DNA of 64,000 bases from Bacteroidetes bacterium UBA6221 (lineage in GTDB: Bacteria > Bacteroidota > Bacteroidia > Chitinophagales > Chitinophagaceae), in the NCBI GenBank assembly GCA_002421685.1, contig DISB01000018.1:300653-364652 (forward strand). Reading direction: 5' to 3'. The translations under genes and the position numbers were made by a program. This document shows positions 49,079 through 59,282 of the stretch, one piece after another (within the stretch, counting starts at the first letter, position 1; each line of letters starts with the position of its first letter). The notes below the pieces were generated by a model. That model was not told the DNA's origin and made no database searches. It worked only from the letters and a program-made list of their open reading frames with translations.

Positions 49079-49113
49079 ACAAAGCCCCCGCAGGTAGGTG
49101 CAGGGGGCTTTGT
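49079..49113 (+). terminator. Rho-independent terminator
   Basis: ACAAAGCCCCC and GGGGGCTTTGT form the main stem of a hairpin directly after the response regulator gene. The palindrome may also serve the convergent 49129-49569 gene. Confidence 0.8.
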
Positions 49114-49128
49114 ATAAATTATTATCCC

Positions 49129-49569
49129 TTATATTTTATATTTTATCAGCCTGAGTATTTCTATAAGCATATCCGGCGTAAAGAGTTTCTTTTTGCAGTG
49201 TAATATGCGGCTCAGTATCTGCTGGTCGGTTTTCAGGTGCGTGGCCAGTTCTGCCTGTGTTACTTTTTTAGCTTCCATATATGCCTGCAGGCCTTCTGCT
49301 ATCACCTCGTACATATTTTTTGGTGGTTTCTTGGAAGCCAGTATTTCATTCACACTGCCGGCGCGCGCATATTTCAGAAACTTATCGAGAAACGCTTCTG
49401 TAAGGGGGGTCTCGCCATTGATCACTTTAGAGTAATAATAAGGCGTCACTTTTATCTTAGACGCTATCTCGCCCTTTGTCGCAATGTTGCGGCGTTTCAT
49501 CAATATCGCTGCGGCCTGCTTCAGTTGCAGCGGCTTAACGTCTTTTACGTGTTTCGCTTTTGGAGGCAT
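49129..49569 (-). CDS. Helix-turn-helix (XRE-like) transcriptional regulator
   Basis: This 146-residue protein has two HTH-like regions. One is ATKGEIASKIKVTPYYYSKVING at about residues 30-53, and the other is KKVTQAELATHLKTDQQILSRILH near 106-130, both of the Cro/C1 type. A basic N terminus precedes them. Two HTH units suggest a dimeric or bipartite operator reader. It is divergent from nothing obvious, and its target is unknown. The region 49570-49688 upstream is non-coding and A+T-rich. Confidence 0.75.
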   Translation of the reverse strand: MPPKAKHVKDVKPLQLKQAAAILMKRRNIATKGEIASKIKVTPYYYSKVINGETPLTEAFLDKFLKYARAGSVNEILASKKPPKNMYEVIAEGLQAYMEAKKVTQAELATHLKTDQQILSRILHCKKKLFTPDMLIEILRLIKYKI

Positions 49570-49688
49570 TATTTACGGAATTTGTGTAAATATACATATA
49601 ATTGTTAGTTATCACAATCTTTATGTAAAATTGGTGCTTTTGTATTTTCAGCGTCCCGTGAACATAAAGATAGCAGCCACGCTGTTTT

Positions 49689-50480
49689 TTATTGCCTTAC
49701 CATCATAAACATATACTCGTTATCGGGGAAGAGCGCCATTACTGTATCCGTCGCGTTCGACTTATAGTCGGGCGGAGTGCCCGTAGGCAGCTTGCCACCC
49801 GTCATGTTGCCGGCCGCCTTGCCCGATGCGTCTTTAAATTCTATATACGGTACTTCGGTTTGCTGCACCATGAAGGTTATATTCTCAGTGACCAGGTTGC
49901 CGCCGGCGTCTTTGTGTAAATATTCCGCCCTTAAGTTTTTTCGGATAGTTATCCTGCGGTACAGTTCGTTTGGCGTCAATGTGCCCGACTCGTTGGTATA
50001 TCCGAATGTACCGCTGTATAAAAATGCGCCGATGGATATCCATGTGGTTTCGGTGCCGGCGCCTTCCAGGAATGCATTGCGGGCATTGCCTTTGTAGCCG
50101 GGCTCCAGGTAATAAGTGTTATCGCCGGGTTTGGGGGCGATGCGCACCCTGGCAGGGCCTATTACCGGGTAGTCGTCGTTGTACCAGTTGTTATGATAAA
50201 AATCGTCTGAATACCAGTCCATATAATATGTGCGGCCGCTAAGGAAAGTACTGCCAGGTATGGTCTTGTTGTCGTTCGGTTCTATGGTGATTGTCTCTAC
50301 TTTATTGCTATTGGAGGCATAATCGTCTTCGCTGGCGTATATATCCAGTGTAATGGTCTTATCTACACGATTAATAAAGGTAACCGGGGTGTTATCTTTA
50401 GGATCTTTTTTACAACCGGATGCCATAGCGGCAAGCAACACTGCTACGAGGGCTATAGGACTAAAAAAATTCATACGCAT
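49689..50480 (-). CDS. Hypothetical lipoprotein
   Basis: The protein has about 263 residues from the ATG at 50480, with a lipoprotein signal (MRMNFFSPIALVAVLLAAMASGC) and KKDPK after the Cys. Upstream in-frame ATGs at 50516 and 50486 exist, but the first adds an atypical 12-residue stretch. The mature part is beta-rich, with several Tyr/Asn-rich strands and no recognised domain. It lies directly downstream (minus strand) of the 1730-residue T9SS gene, with 48 nt between. Confidence 0.55.
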   Translation of the reverse strand: MRMNFFSPIALVAVLLAAMASGCKKDPKDNTPVTFINRVDKTITLDIYASEDDYASNSNKVETITIEPNDNKTIPGSTFLSGRTYYMDWYSDDFYHNNWYNDDYPVIGPARVRIAPKPGDNTYYLEPGYKGNARNAFLEGAGTETTWISIGAFLYSGTFGYTNESGTLTPNELYRRITIRKNLRAEYLHKDAGGNLVTENITFMVQQTEVPYIEFKDASGKAAGNMTGGKLPTGTPPDYKSNATDTVMALFPDNEYMFMMVRQ

Positions 50481-50528
50481 AAACATTGTGGTTTTGTAAC
50501 CAACTAAGTTAAGCAAAAAAACGGTTCA

Positions 50529-53500
50529 TCACCTGACAATAGAGAACGGTATTTCCCTGCTTTGCCCGCTCATCATAATACGGAAGATATATACCCCGCT
50601 GGAGAGGCCGCCGTCAATTTCTATCTTGCGTTCCATCAGCAGTTTGTCGGTAGGAACAATATCGGAGTAAACAACCATGCCCAATATATTCACTACTTCG
50701 AACGGCATTATCTGGTCCTTCAGCACTTTCGCTTTAACGGTGAAGGTACCTTTATTCGGGTTGGGGAAGAGAATAAGTTCTTCTTTCTCGCCTTCTCCGG
50801 GATTGACTATCACAATGGTTATGGCCGAGCTGCTGCAGCCATTTACTGTCGTTACCAGTGAGTATGTGCCTGTTGCTGCCCTGGTAGCGTTATTGATTAC
50901 GGGGTTCTGCACCAGGGAGCCGTAATTGTTGGGCCCTCGCCATTGGAATGACGCGCCGGTTATGGGGTTACGCATTTCCAGTTTCAGGTCTTCGCCGGAA
51001 GACAAGGGGCTGTTGCTGGTTATATCCGGTACAGGTGGCCTGGGTTTTACCAATACATCCAGTGTATCATGACGCAGGCATCCTTCCCTTTCAACAGTCA
51101 CCGTGTACGGACCTGAATCCGGCGTATCCACTCCTGTTTTATAAGCTTGTTTATTGATGTCGGTGTACCCGTTGGGCCCTTTCCATACGTACGATACGTT
51201 GGTGGATGTATCATCCACACCCAGCACCATGGTATCGCCCGAGCACAGCGGCCCGTTGTAGAATGCATCGGGTATGCCCGGCAGGGGTATTATCGCTACC
51301 CATGCAGTGTCTTTGCCTACACAGCCTGTACTGCCGGAGGTAGCGGTAACGACATATGCGCCGCCATTATTAAGGCCGGCATTACTGAGCGTAGCGGAGG
51401 GACCTGAACCGCTGAAACCCGGGTTGCCGGGGGCAGACCAGCCATAGTTCTCGTCGGGCACAATGGTGGCCAGGCCCAGCTGTATATCTGCTCCTTCGCA
51501 TACACGTTCATCGGTTACTATTACGGGGTTGGGGTTTAAAATAATTTTTACTTCTGTACTGTCGGGCCTGGAGAAACAGCCGTTGGCGAAAGCCTTAGCA
51601 ATGTAGAAGCCTGCATCCGTTGCAGATTTAACATTGGGCCTTGAAGGGTTTTGCGCGCCAGAGCTGTAGCCCGAGGGCCCTTGCCATGAATAAGTTACTC
51701 CCGGCGTGGTGCTGTTTGCCGAGAGGTCCAGCGTTTCGCCTTCGCACAGTGGGCCGTTGTTGTTTGCGTTAGGTTTCGCAGGGCTCGACCGGACCTCGAG
51801 GTAGCCGGTATCTGCAGCTTTACAGCCGCCAGATTCTACACGTACGATCCATCTCCCGTTGTGTTTGTTTTTATCCAGGGAATTGATGGTAACCCCGGCA
51901 ATGCCTATCGCAGAATCGCCGGGTGCAATAACGTCAAATTTTATCAGGTAAGGGTGAGAAAAAATCACTTTCATAGAGTCGCCTTCGCAGTCGTAAGGTG
52001 GCAAAGTAAGTACAGGGGGCGATATAGTGTCTACGACAGATAAATGCACCGAATCGACAGCCAGTGAGCAAGCGCCTGTCACTACTTCTACAACATACCA
52101 GCCTGAATCAGAATATGCAGCGCTGGCTATAGGTAGCGTATCCTGGTTAGGATATGTTTGCAATGCAGGGTTAGTCCATTTCACGCTCGCGCCGATTGGT
52201 TTTCCCAAAGTATAAAATTTCATTTCCGCCGTAGGGCACACTACAGTTCCCGGGTCTGCTATGGCGGTGACAGGGATCTTCCAGGATTTTGTAACTGAAA
52301 TCGTTACGGTATCGCTTTGCTTGCAACCATTAGGCATTGTTGCTGTAAAAATGTAATTACCGGCATCGGGCACCTGTATATTGTTGCGGGTAGCAGTAGT
52401 GCCTGTTCCGCCATTCCAACTGCCGGGGCCGGTCCATTGCCTGTTGGTGCCGCCGGTTACATTACCGGCGGTCAGCAGCAGGTCTTCATCGCTGCAGAGC
52501 GCGGTTTTGTTTGCCGTCACTTCAGGTTTAGCCGGAGATTGGTTGATGACTACGGTCACGGTATCCTTCACTTTGCAGCCCAGCATATCCGCTTCTACTA
52601 TGTAGTCGCCTGAATGTGATGTTTGCAGGTTGGTGCGTGTGGGGTTTTGCTGGTTGTTGGCTATAAATCCACCGGGGCCGGTCCAGTTGTATACTACGCC
52701 GGGAGTACTGGTGTTGGCGGTAAGGTTCAATGTTTCGTGCGTACACACGGGACTGTTGCTATTGGCTGTAACAGGGCTTGGCCTGGGCGCAATGGTCACC
52801 GCGACTGTATCGCGGCTGGGGCAGCCATTCATCCACTGCGTGAATATATAATTGCCTGCATCAGCTAAAACAACGTTAAGCCTGGATTTATACTCAGTCC
52901 CTGAATTTACTGTCCCGGTATCGGAGAAGCCATTGGGCCCGGCCCATTTCATGCCGAGGCCTGTGGTCAGGTTGCCGGCAGCCATGGAGAGATTATCGCC
53001 GGTGCACAAAGGCGCATTGCTCACCAGGTTGGGCTTGGGCGCGGCTTGCAATATGGTAGCGGTGGTGGTGTCTTTGCGTACGCATCCGTTCAGGTTGGCC
53101 GTAACAATATAGTCGCCCGAATGTAGTGCCGCTGTCATATTGGTGCGTATGGGGTTTTGCGTACCTGCGATGTAATTATCCGGTCCTGTCCATGAATAGG
53201 TAGAACCGGAGGTGGACGCCGTTGAAAACAATTTAAGCGTGTCGTTGCTGCAGGCGGGGCTACTATTAGTGGCTACCGGCTTGACCGGCAGCGGTTTTAT
53301 GAGTATATCAAAGTCATTGTCATACGACGTATCTACCGGTAATGTAGCCACTATCCTAATCCTGAAAGCGCTGCCCGAGGTATTGGGCGGCAACCCCACT
53401 TTAAGGCTGCCGGGCATATTGCCGGCTTGCGTGCCGATATTAACCGGCGAAGCAAAGCTACCCGAGCTATTGGACAACTGCACGGTAAATGTGTTGCCCG

Positions 53501-55721
53501 GTCTGAAAGGCTCTGTAACCACATAGCTCATGATGAATGAATCACTCTCGCAATAAGTGTTCTGCACCGAAGTCTTCACTATAGAAACACTGGTATCAGG
53601 AGTTATTTTCACCATGAATGCGTCGTTGTTGCCGCCATAGGTGTTTTGGCTGCCGTTGTAAGAAATGTTGGAACTGCTCTCAGTATTTCCTGTAAAATAA
53701 ATATGGCCTGAAGACTTACCCCTCGCTACCCCATAACCATAATCATTGCCTGCCCCGCCATAATATGTTCCCCATACTTTATCTCCTGCCGAATTATAAA
53801 TTGCAATAAGAGCGTCCAAACCATCACTCAGATTGACATTAAAAGCATCTGGTGTCGAAATGCCGTATTCGCTATTCGTCATTCCTGTGGCGTTTAAATT
53901 ACCTTTATGGTCTAAAACGACGTTGCCTCCATGATCGGTCTGATCGCCCCCGAGGTATGTACCCCAGACCCGATTACCTGTGCTGTCGAATTTTGAAATG
54001 AACATATCGTAATAACCGCCTCCATAGCTACCCTGTGTGGCAATGCTGGAAGCAATTCCGCTTGTGCTTGCAGTAGAGCCGCATATATATACCATGCTGC
54101 TGTCCCCCACTACAAGACCGCGTGCATCATCATCGCCCGAACCACCATAGTAAGTAGCCCATATTCTGCCGCCTGTCGCAGGGTTGAATTTAGCGATAAG
54201 TATATCCGGTTCAGAGCCACCTGGCTTGTTTGTGGAATGCGTGCTTCCGGTGCCCATGCCGGTACTCCGGAAATTTCCTGCTACATAAACTACCCCGGCA
54301 CTGTCCGCACCTGCTATGGTAAAGCGGTCATTAGCTGAACCACCATAGTAAGTGCCCCATTGGCGTACGCCATTGCTATTGAATTTTGCCAAAAAGCCAT
54401 CGGAGCCGCCAGCTCTTGAGGTCTGCTGGATGCCGCTGGTAGTGGTGGCAATACCTGTATCGCTGGCAGTAATGCCCGCCAGGTAGATATTCAAAGCTGT
54501 ATCGCAAACTACGCCGCATTGGTAGTAGTTACCATCCTGTTCTGTGCTGTCCCCCCCGTAGTAGGTAGCCCAAAGGCGGGTACCGCCGGGAGTCATTTTT
54601 ACCAGGAATGCGTCACTTTTTCCGCCGCCGTGAGCAGGTTGGTGCACAGTGCTGCTGCTGCTGGCAATACCTGTGTAAGAAGTATCTGTCCAGCCACAAA
54701 AAATGATGTTATTCTGCTTGTCAACTGTGATGGAATTAATAGCTTCTCTACCAGCGCCGCCATAGTAGGTGGACCATTGGCGCACACCACCCGCGGTGTA
54801 CTTGGTAACAACGCCGTCGTCATTACCTCCAAATACGGTTTGGTGCGCAAGACTGGTATAGACGTTCGAAGAATTGGCGCTCGCGGTAAAACCTGCCATA
54901 TATACGTTTCCAGCCGTATCAGACGATGCGCACAAGCCAAAATCACCCGAGCCGCCGCCCATGTATGTGGCCCACTCCAGCGAGGGGTCTATCACAATAG
55001 AGCCGCTGTAGGGCTCAATCTTGAAGCTGATAGTATTCTCTTCCAGTATGTATTCGGAACTAAGCGGTGTTTTGGTGGTTGCGCTATAGGTAAATGGAGC
55101 GTTTTCAGTAACGGTACCCATCGGCGTGGTTGCGGTAATTTCTCCATGCTCCTGTGTTATCTTTTCAGCACCTGTGTACCTGATCTTTATGTCTGATACC
55201 CTTCCCCCCGGGTGAACCAGGAAGTCGTATTTCAGTCCCCGCTCCGTCATATACAACACCCAGTCTATATGCGGGTATATTTCTTTATATACTATTTTCC
55301 TGTAAGCATTAGCAATAGCCCCATCCAATCCTAATATGTAATAACGCTCATAATAACCCAGCGGTGATTCTGCCGTTGGTTGTGCATGTATGTTTGCTCC
55401 TTCAAGCGTAACGTCCAGCCGGTATCCTTTGTATTGAGTTATGCGGTCATCGTCATCTTTTGTAAGTGGCTGCATCCACTGGTAATGCAGTTCTCCGGTG
55501 CCGATAAAAATATTCAACGCACCAGCGGGTAGTTTGAAGTCTATTTCCGGACGCGGATTATTGTGCTGGTCCCTTACCTGGCCCTTGTTTTCAATAAAAC
55601 CGTTTGCAGCTTGCCGGGGCACAGCCTGGCCCTCTACCGCTGAGGCGATATTGCCTGAAAACATGGTGATAAAAAGCAGCACAAAAAAACCTTGTACACC
55701 TTTGTGTATAACGTTTACCAT
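50529..55721 (-). CDS. Giant secreted T9SS protein with SBBP propeller and Ig-like repeats
   Basis: This 1730-residue protein has a signal peptide (about residues 1-28) and an N-terminal DUF7948-like domain (about 40-250). SBBP-type beta-propeller repeats with recurring WxTYYGG blocks occupy about 250-700. A long series of Ig/PKD-like repeats (about 780-1640) each open with a variant of NSPLCSGD followed by YxWxGPxG. A type A T9SS C-terminal domain closes it from about 1650 (LILFPNPNKGTF). It is expected to be exported and anchored at the surface. Ligand or adhesion targets are unknown. Its regular repeats explain the many cross-frame open frames in this segment. Confidence 0.88.
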   Translation of the reverse strand: MVNVIHKGVQGFFVLLFITMFSGNIASAVEGQAVPRQAANGFIENKGQVRDQHNNPRPEIDFKLPAGALNIFIGTGELHYQWMQPLTKDDDDRITQYKGYRLDVTLEGANIHAQPTAESPLGYYERYYILGLDGAIANAYRKIVYKEIYPHIDWVLYMTERGLKYDFLVHPGGRVSDIKIRYTGAEKITQEHGEITATTPMGTVTENAPFTYSATTKTPLSSEYILEENTISFKIEPYSGSIVIDPSLEWATYMGGGSGDFGLCASSDTAGNVYMAGFTASANSSNVYTSLAHQTVFGGNDDGVVTKYTAGGVRQWSTYYGGAGREAINSITVDKQNNIIFCGWTDTSYTGIASSSSTVHQPAHGGGKSDAFLVKMTPGGTRLWATYYGGDSTEQDGNYYQCGVVCDTALNIYLAGITASDTGIATTTSGIQQTSRAGGSDGFLAKFNSNGVRQWGTYYGGSANDRFTIAGADSAGVVYVAGNFRSTGMGTGSTHSTNKPGGSEPDILIAKFNPATGGRIWATYYGGSGDDDARGLVVGDSSMVYICGSTASTSGIASSIATQGSYGGGYYDMFISKFDSTGNRVWGTYLGGDQTDHGGNVVLDHKGNLNATGMTNSEYGISTPDAFNVNLSDGLDALIAIYNSAGDKVWGTYYGGAGNDYGYGVARGKSSGHIYFTGNTESSSNISYNGSQNTYGGNNDAFMVKITPDTSVSIVKTSVQNTYCESDSFIMSYVVTEPFRPGNTFTVQLSNSSGSFASPVNIGTQAGNMPGSLKVGLPPNTSGSAFRIRIVATLPVDTSYDNDFDILIKPLPVKPVATNSSPACSNDTLKLFSTASTSGSTYSWTGPDNYIAGTQNPIRTNMTAALHSGDYIVTANLNGCVRKDTTTATILQAAPKPNLVSNAPLCTGDNLSMAAGNLTTGLGMKWAGPNGFSDTGTVNSGTEYKSRLNVVLADAGNYIFTQWMNGCPSRDTVAVTIAPRPSPVTANSNSPVCTHETLNLTANTSTPGVVYNWTGPGGFIANNQQNPTRTNLQTSHSGDYIVEADMLGCKVKDTVTVVINQSPAKPEVTANKTALCSDEDLLLTAGNVTGGTNRQWTGPGSWNGGTGTTATRNNIQVPDAGNYIFTATMPNGCKQSDTVTISVTKSWKIPVTAIADPGTVVCPTAEMKFYTLGKPIGASVKWTNPALQTYPNQDTLPIASAAYSDSGWYVVEVVTGACSLAVDSVHLSVVDTISPPVLTLPPYDCEGDSMKVIFSHPYLIKFDVIAPGDSAIGIAGVTINSLDKNKHNGRWIVRVESGGCKAADTGYLEVRSSPAKPNANNNGPLCEGETLDLSANSTTPGVTYSWQGPSGYSSGAQNPSRPNVKSATDAGFYIAKAFANGCFSRPDSTEVKIILNPNPVIVTDERVCEGADIQLGLATIVPDENYGWSAPGNPGFSGSGPSATLSNAGLNNGGAYVVTATSGSTGCVGKDTAWVAIIPLPGIPDAFYNGPLCSGDTMVLGVDDTSTNVSYVWKGPNGYTDINKQAYKTGVDTPDSGPYTVTVEREGCLRHDTLDVLVKPRPPVPDITSNSPLSSGEDLKLEMRNPITGASFQWRGPNNYGSLVQNPVINNATRAATGTYSLVTTVNGCSSSAITIVIVNPGEGEKEELILFPNPNKGTFTVKAKVLKDQIMPFEVVNILGMVVYSDIVPTDKLLMERKIEIDGGLSSGVYIFRIMMSGQSREIPFSIVR

Positions 55722-55819
55722 TGATTACAATTTTCGTTATTTAAAGATAGTTAAAATGGGGAATAAACCACCAACGATACCGGTTTTGTAAGGGGTTTTA
55801 TAGCGATTTTAATTACGGG

Positions 55820-56104
55820 TTACAACTGGCGGATAAAATCCTCTATTGTTGCGCGTATGATACCGCTGAGGTTATCGGTCATCTTTTCTGTTCCGTTGTG
55901 GGCTTGCTTGTATTGCTCAATGAACTTAACTCCCTGGCTGGTCAGTTCCTGTTCCATTAGTTTTAGCTGCGCCATGAGGTCGTCGAAAGGTGGGCGGGAA
56001 CCTTGCTCAGCAGCCATCAGCCTGACATTGGCCAAATATTTGGCAGAGATAGCCTCGGCTATGTCTTTAAAAGCGCCAATGGCGTTTACCTGGTCCATTT
56101 TCAA
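55820..56104 (-). CDS. Hypothetical helical protein, 94 residues
   Basis: This small, mostly helical cytoplasmic protein begins MKMDQVNAIGAFKDIAEAI, with Gln/Glu-rich heptads (LKLMEQELTSQGVKFIEQYKQAH) that suggest a coiled coil. Another ATG at residue 3 is possible. No signal or membrane segment is seen. It lies about 100 nt from the T9SS gene start and is probably independent. Function unknown. Confidence 0.5.
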   Translation of the reverse strand: MKMDQVNAIGAFKDIAEAISAKYLANVRLMAAEQGSRPPFDDLMAQLKLMEQELTSQGVKFIEQYKQAHNGTEKMTDNLSGIIRATIEDFIRQL

Positions 56105-56207
56105 TTTTGGGGCTATTACAAATATATAATATTACATAAAATATAGCAATAGTGAATAATCACGGATCAGGTATAAAAAGAAGAACCGGCACGTGGCCGG
56201 TCCCGAG

Positions 56208-56426
56208 CTATTTTATAGTGCAGGTCAATTTGTCTTTTTCGGGGAAAACGCTGCGTTGCCGGGAGGACCAGTCTTCGCATAGCCTGCGGGCGTGTGACTT
56301 TTGGTTGGTCAGGTACGTCATTTCACTTTTCTCCGCAGTTGCCGGATCGTTGCATTCACATACATACTCTTTTCTGCAGGATACAAATGCTACAGTAGCT
56401 ATTGCCAGAATTACAAATTTCTTCAT
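56208..56426 (-). CDS. Small Cys-rich lipoprotein A
   Basis: This 72-residue lipoprotein has signal MKKFVILAIATVAFVSC (Cys17), then YVCECNDP, RRLCEDW and LTCTIK. The spacing of the Cys after the lipobox parallels that of lipoprotein B (56550-56777), and the two are probable tandem paralogues. The mature part is about 55 residues. Located downstream of the TonB receptor gene. Function unknown; surface or periplasmic location expected. Confidence 0.6.
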   Translation of the reverse strand: MKKFVILAIATVAFVSCRKEYVCECNDPATAEKSEMTYLTNQKSHARRLCEDWSSRQRSVFPEKDKLTCTIK

Positions 56427-56549
56427 TGTTCAAAAATCTTTTATGCCTGTTGCCGTAAGAGGTGGCTAAGTTAACAAAATTATAAAACTCCCTTTGATTT
56501 TCATATGTTTCCTGCCATCTATTTGTCATAAAATTACCTGCCTCGACGG

Positions 56550-56777
56550 TCAATCGATATTACATTCAATATTTTTGCCATGGGCGTTTGCAGTATCGGC
56601 ATAGTTCCTGCAGTAATAGGACGCCTCGCCGGATGTTTGTATCGTGATGGTATAGATGGTATCGGCCTGGCCGGTGCCTTTGTCATTGCATCGGCAGGTA
56701 TAGCCATAAGTGTCTTTCTTTTTGCAGGAAATAAAAACTGCCGGTATGATCAATAATGTAAGTATCACTTTTTTCAT
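56550..56777 (-). CDS. Small Cys-rich lipoprotein B
   Basis: This 75-residue lipoprotein has signal MKKVILTLLIIPAVFISC and KKKD after the Cys. The Cys pattern YTCRCND...YYCRNYAD...IECNID matches lipoprotein A in order and approximate spacing. Its start lies 27 nt after the stop of the TonB receptor gene, consistent with co-transcription. Possibly a small partner of the receptor; this is inference. Confidence 0.6.
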   Translation of the reverse strand: MKKVILTLLIIPAVFISCKKKDTYGYTCRCNDKGTGQADTIYTITIQTSGEASYYCRNYADTANAHGKNIECNID

Positions 56778-56804
56778 CTCTTATTTCTGAGTTTAATTCA
56801 CAAA

Positions 56805-59255
56805 TCAAAAGTCAATAATCAGCTTTGCGTTTATCAGCCGCGATGTAAGACGGTTGGGTACGGCAAAGGTAAGCCCGCTGCTCTGATCTTGTATCCAGGT
56901 GTAAGATAAAGTATTTTGAATGCCCAGCAGGTTGAAAGCCTCGGCGCTGAACCATATTTTCTTGAAACTGCCCAGCAGTTTTTTATCGGCATGTTTAGCG
57001 CCATCCAGCAGCAGGGCAGAGAAGCCAATATCTACGCGTATGTACTGCGGCAGGCGCAGCGTGTCGCCATAGCGTTTCTGGTCGGGCGGGCCAAAGGGCA
57101 GCCCGGTAGAATACATCAGGTTCAGGTGCATTTTGAAATTTTTGTTGCGGGGCAGGTAATCTTCAAAATACATACCCAGCATGAACCGCTGGTCGGCGGG
57201 ACGGGGCACGTAGCCAGGTTCAGCGGTCGCACTGTCGGCACCTGCTACATTCTTGTAAACTATTACATCATCGGTAATGTCTTCTTCGGCCTTCATAATG
57301 CCGACGCTTATCCATGACGTAGCGTCTTTCACTATATCGCCGTATATCCTTACCTCGCCGCCATATATGCGGCCAATGGCGTTGTTTTTCCCAAAGTAAC
57401 GGATACGAACATTGTCATATTCATAAGGAACCACGTCCCAAAGGCCTTTGTAATACACTTCCGTTGTCAGTTTGAACGGCCTGCCCCAGCCCAGGAAGTT
57501 GTAATCGCTGCCGAGGAGTATATGAAATGATTTTTGCGCCTTTAATGATTTATTGACGTTACCGTTCAGGTCGCGCATTTCGCGATAAAAAGGCGGCTGC
57601 TGGTACAATCCGCCTGCCAGTTTAAAAATGACGTCACTTTTCCAACCGGGTTTATATGCCAGGTGCGCACGGGGGCTTACAAGTAGTTCGCCATTGAGCG
57701 TACTATAGTTAAAACGCGCGCCTATGGAACCTGTCAGGTCAACGGAATCGCTGAGGCGGAAGTTGTCTTGCAGGTAGCCCGTGTAGCGGATATAATTGAA
57801 ATCAGAGGAAGAGGTATATACCCTTGTCAGGTGCAGGCTGTTGGGGTCGAAAGGTTGGGTAAAGCCGGCCGAGTCGCGGCGTTCCCACTCGTTCAGTTTA
57901 TCGCTGATGGAAGTGATATTTCCGCCCAGCCCCCACTGGATAAAATGTTTGCCGCCGTCGTAACTTCCCCGGTGGCCTATATCGCCCACATTCACCTGCA
58001 GGTAGTTGCGTGCATAAGTATGGATGATGCCGGTGCCCAGGTAGGTCTTCAACTGGCCGAAATTTTCTTTGCCCAGGTCTGTTTCCAACTCACCCAGCAG
58101 GTATTCGCCCAGTATATCATAGGTCTCTTTTTCGTTGGTTTGGAAGCCGGAAGCAAGTAGCTTGAGGCGTAGTTTGCTGTTGGGTTTAAAGGTGGTGGAT
58201 ATGCCCCCGAAACGGGAGTCGAACTGGTCGATTTCCTGCCCGTCGTAAAACACGCGTAGTTGGAAGGCCTTGTTGATAAGGCCGAAACTGCTGGTCTGTT
58301 CTTCGGGTGCAAAGTTGAAACGGTTGCGGGCATAGTTGCCTATCAGTTCTACTTCCCATTTGGGACTGAAGTGGTATTTAATATCGGCCTGCACATCGGT
58401 AAAAGATGGATTGTACACCCCTTTGGTGGGTTGCGCCTGCAGCAGGTATTGGTTGCTTTTTTGCCTTGCCCCGGCCAGCCATGTCAGTTTGCCATTTTTT
58501 GAGGCTCCCTCCAGCGCCAGGCTGGCGCCCAATGCGCTGAGCATCACCCGCCCGCCAAATTCGGTAGGGTTTTTATAGTTCACGTCCAGTACGCTGGACA
58601 TTTTATCACCGTATTTGGCCTGGAAGCCGCCTATAGAGAAATTGACACCCGATACCAGGTCGGCATTTACAAAGCTCATCCCCTCCTGCTGGCCGCTACG
58701 GGTAAGGAAAGGGCGGTAAATCTCAAAATCGTTTACGTACACCAGGTTCTCGTCGTAGTTGCCGCCGCGAACGTTGTATTGCGAGGTCAGTTCATTGTTG
58801 CTGCCCACATAGGTTTTTATCAGTGCCTCTACACCGCTGCCGAAGCCAACGGTCGGTATAAGGTTCGCTTTACTTACGTCCAGGTTGATGCTGCCCGCTT
58901 CTTCGCTGCGGTCAGCCGTTTTTATCACTTCTTCCAGTTCTGTCGCGCTTTCTTTCAAGCGGATATCTATGGTCTTGCTTTGGCCCGGCACCATGGTCAT
59001 GGATTGGGTTTGTGTCTCGTACCCTACAAAAGTAAAAGCCACTGTGATATTGTTGTTGGCCGGCACCTGCAACTCGTAGTAGCCCTTCCTGTCGGTACTG
59101 GTACCAATGCCCGTACCGCTCACAGCTACAGTTACCGATTCCATGCCCTTACCTTTTTCGTTGGTCACCCGGCCCTTGATGTATGCAAACTGCTGGGCAA
59201 AACCCGTGGCTGCCAGGAGTAAAAAGGAAATGATAAATACGGTAAGTCTCTGCAT
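56805..59255 (-). CDS. TonB-dependent receptor
   Basis: This 816-residue outer-membrane receptor has signal MQRLTVFIISFLLLAATGFA and a carboxypeptidase-regulatory-like domain at about residues 22-105 (GRVTNEKGKGMESVTVAVSG). The plug follows at about 115-235 (SQYNVRGGNYDENLVYVNDFEIYRP), and the 22-strand barrel ends in the terminal strand LTSRLINAKLIIDF. It imports a substrate with TonB-ExbBD energy. No SusD partner is adjacent, so it is not a classical SusCD pair, and the substrate is unknown. Upstream, rpe ends 27 nt before its start. Confidence 0.9.
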   Translation of the reverse strand: MQRLTVFIISFLLLAATGFAQQFAYIKGRVTNEKGKGMESVTVAVSGTGIGTSTDRKGYYELQVPANNNITVAFTFVGYETQTQSMTMVPGQSKTIDIRLKESATELEEVIKTADRSEEAGSINLDVSKANLIPTVGFGSGVEALIKTYVGSNNELTSQYNVRGGNYDENLVYVNDFEIYRPFLTRSGQQEGMSFVNADLVSGVNFSIGGFQAKYGDKMSSVLDVNYKNPTEFGGRVMLSALGASLALEGASKNGKLTWLAGARQKSNQYLLQAQPTKGVYNPSFTDVQADIKYHFSPKWEVELIGNYARNRFNFAPEEQTSSFGLINKAFQLRVFYDGQEIDQFDSRFGGISTTFKPNSKLRLKLLASGFQTNEKETYDILGEYLLGELETDLGKENFGQLKTYLGTGIIHTYARNYLQVNVGDIGHRGSYDGGKHFIQWGLGGNITSISDKLNEWERRDSAGFTQPFDPNSLHLTRVYTSSSDFNYIRYTGYLQDNFRLSDSVDLTGSIGARFNYSTLNGELLVSPRAHLAYKPGWKSDVIFKLAGGLYQQPPFYREMRDLNGNVNKSLKAQKSFHILLGSDYNFLGWGRPFKLTTEVYYKGLWDVVPYEYDNVRIRYFGKNNAIGRIYGGEVRIYGDIVKDATSWISVGIMKAEEDITDDVIVYKNVAGADSATAEPGYVPRPADQRFMLGMYFEDYLPRNKNFKMHLNLMYSTGLPFGPPDQKRYGDTLRLPQYIRVDIGFSALLLDGAKHADKKLLGSFKKIWFSAEAFNLLGIQNTLSYTWIQDQSSGLTFAVPNRLTSRLINAKLIIDF

Positions 59256-59282
59256 TTGTTTGTTAACGGTAATAGTTATCGT

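Noticed and set aside
56805..59255. SusC of a polysaccharide utilisation locus
   Set aside because: No SusD gene, glycosidases or regulators adjacent.
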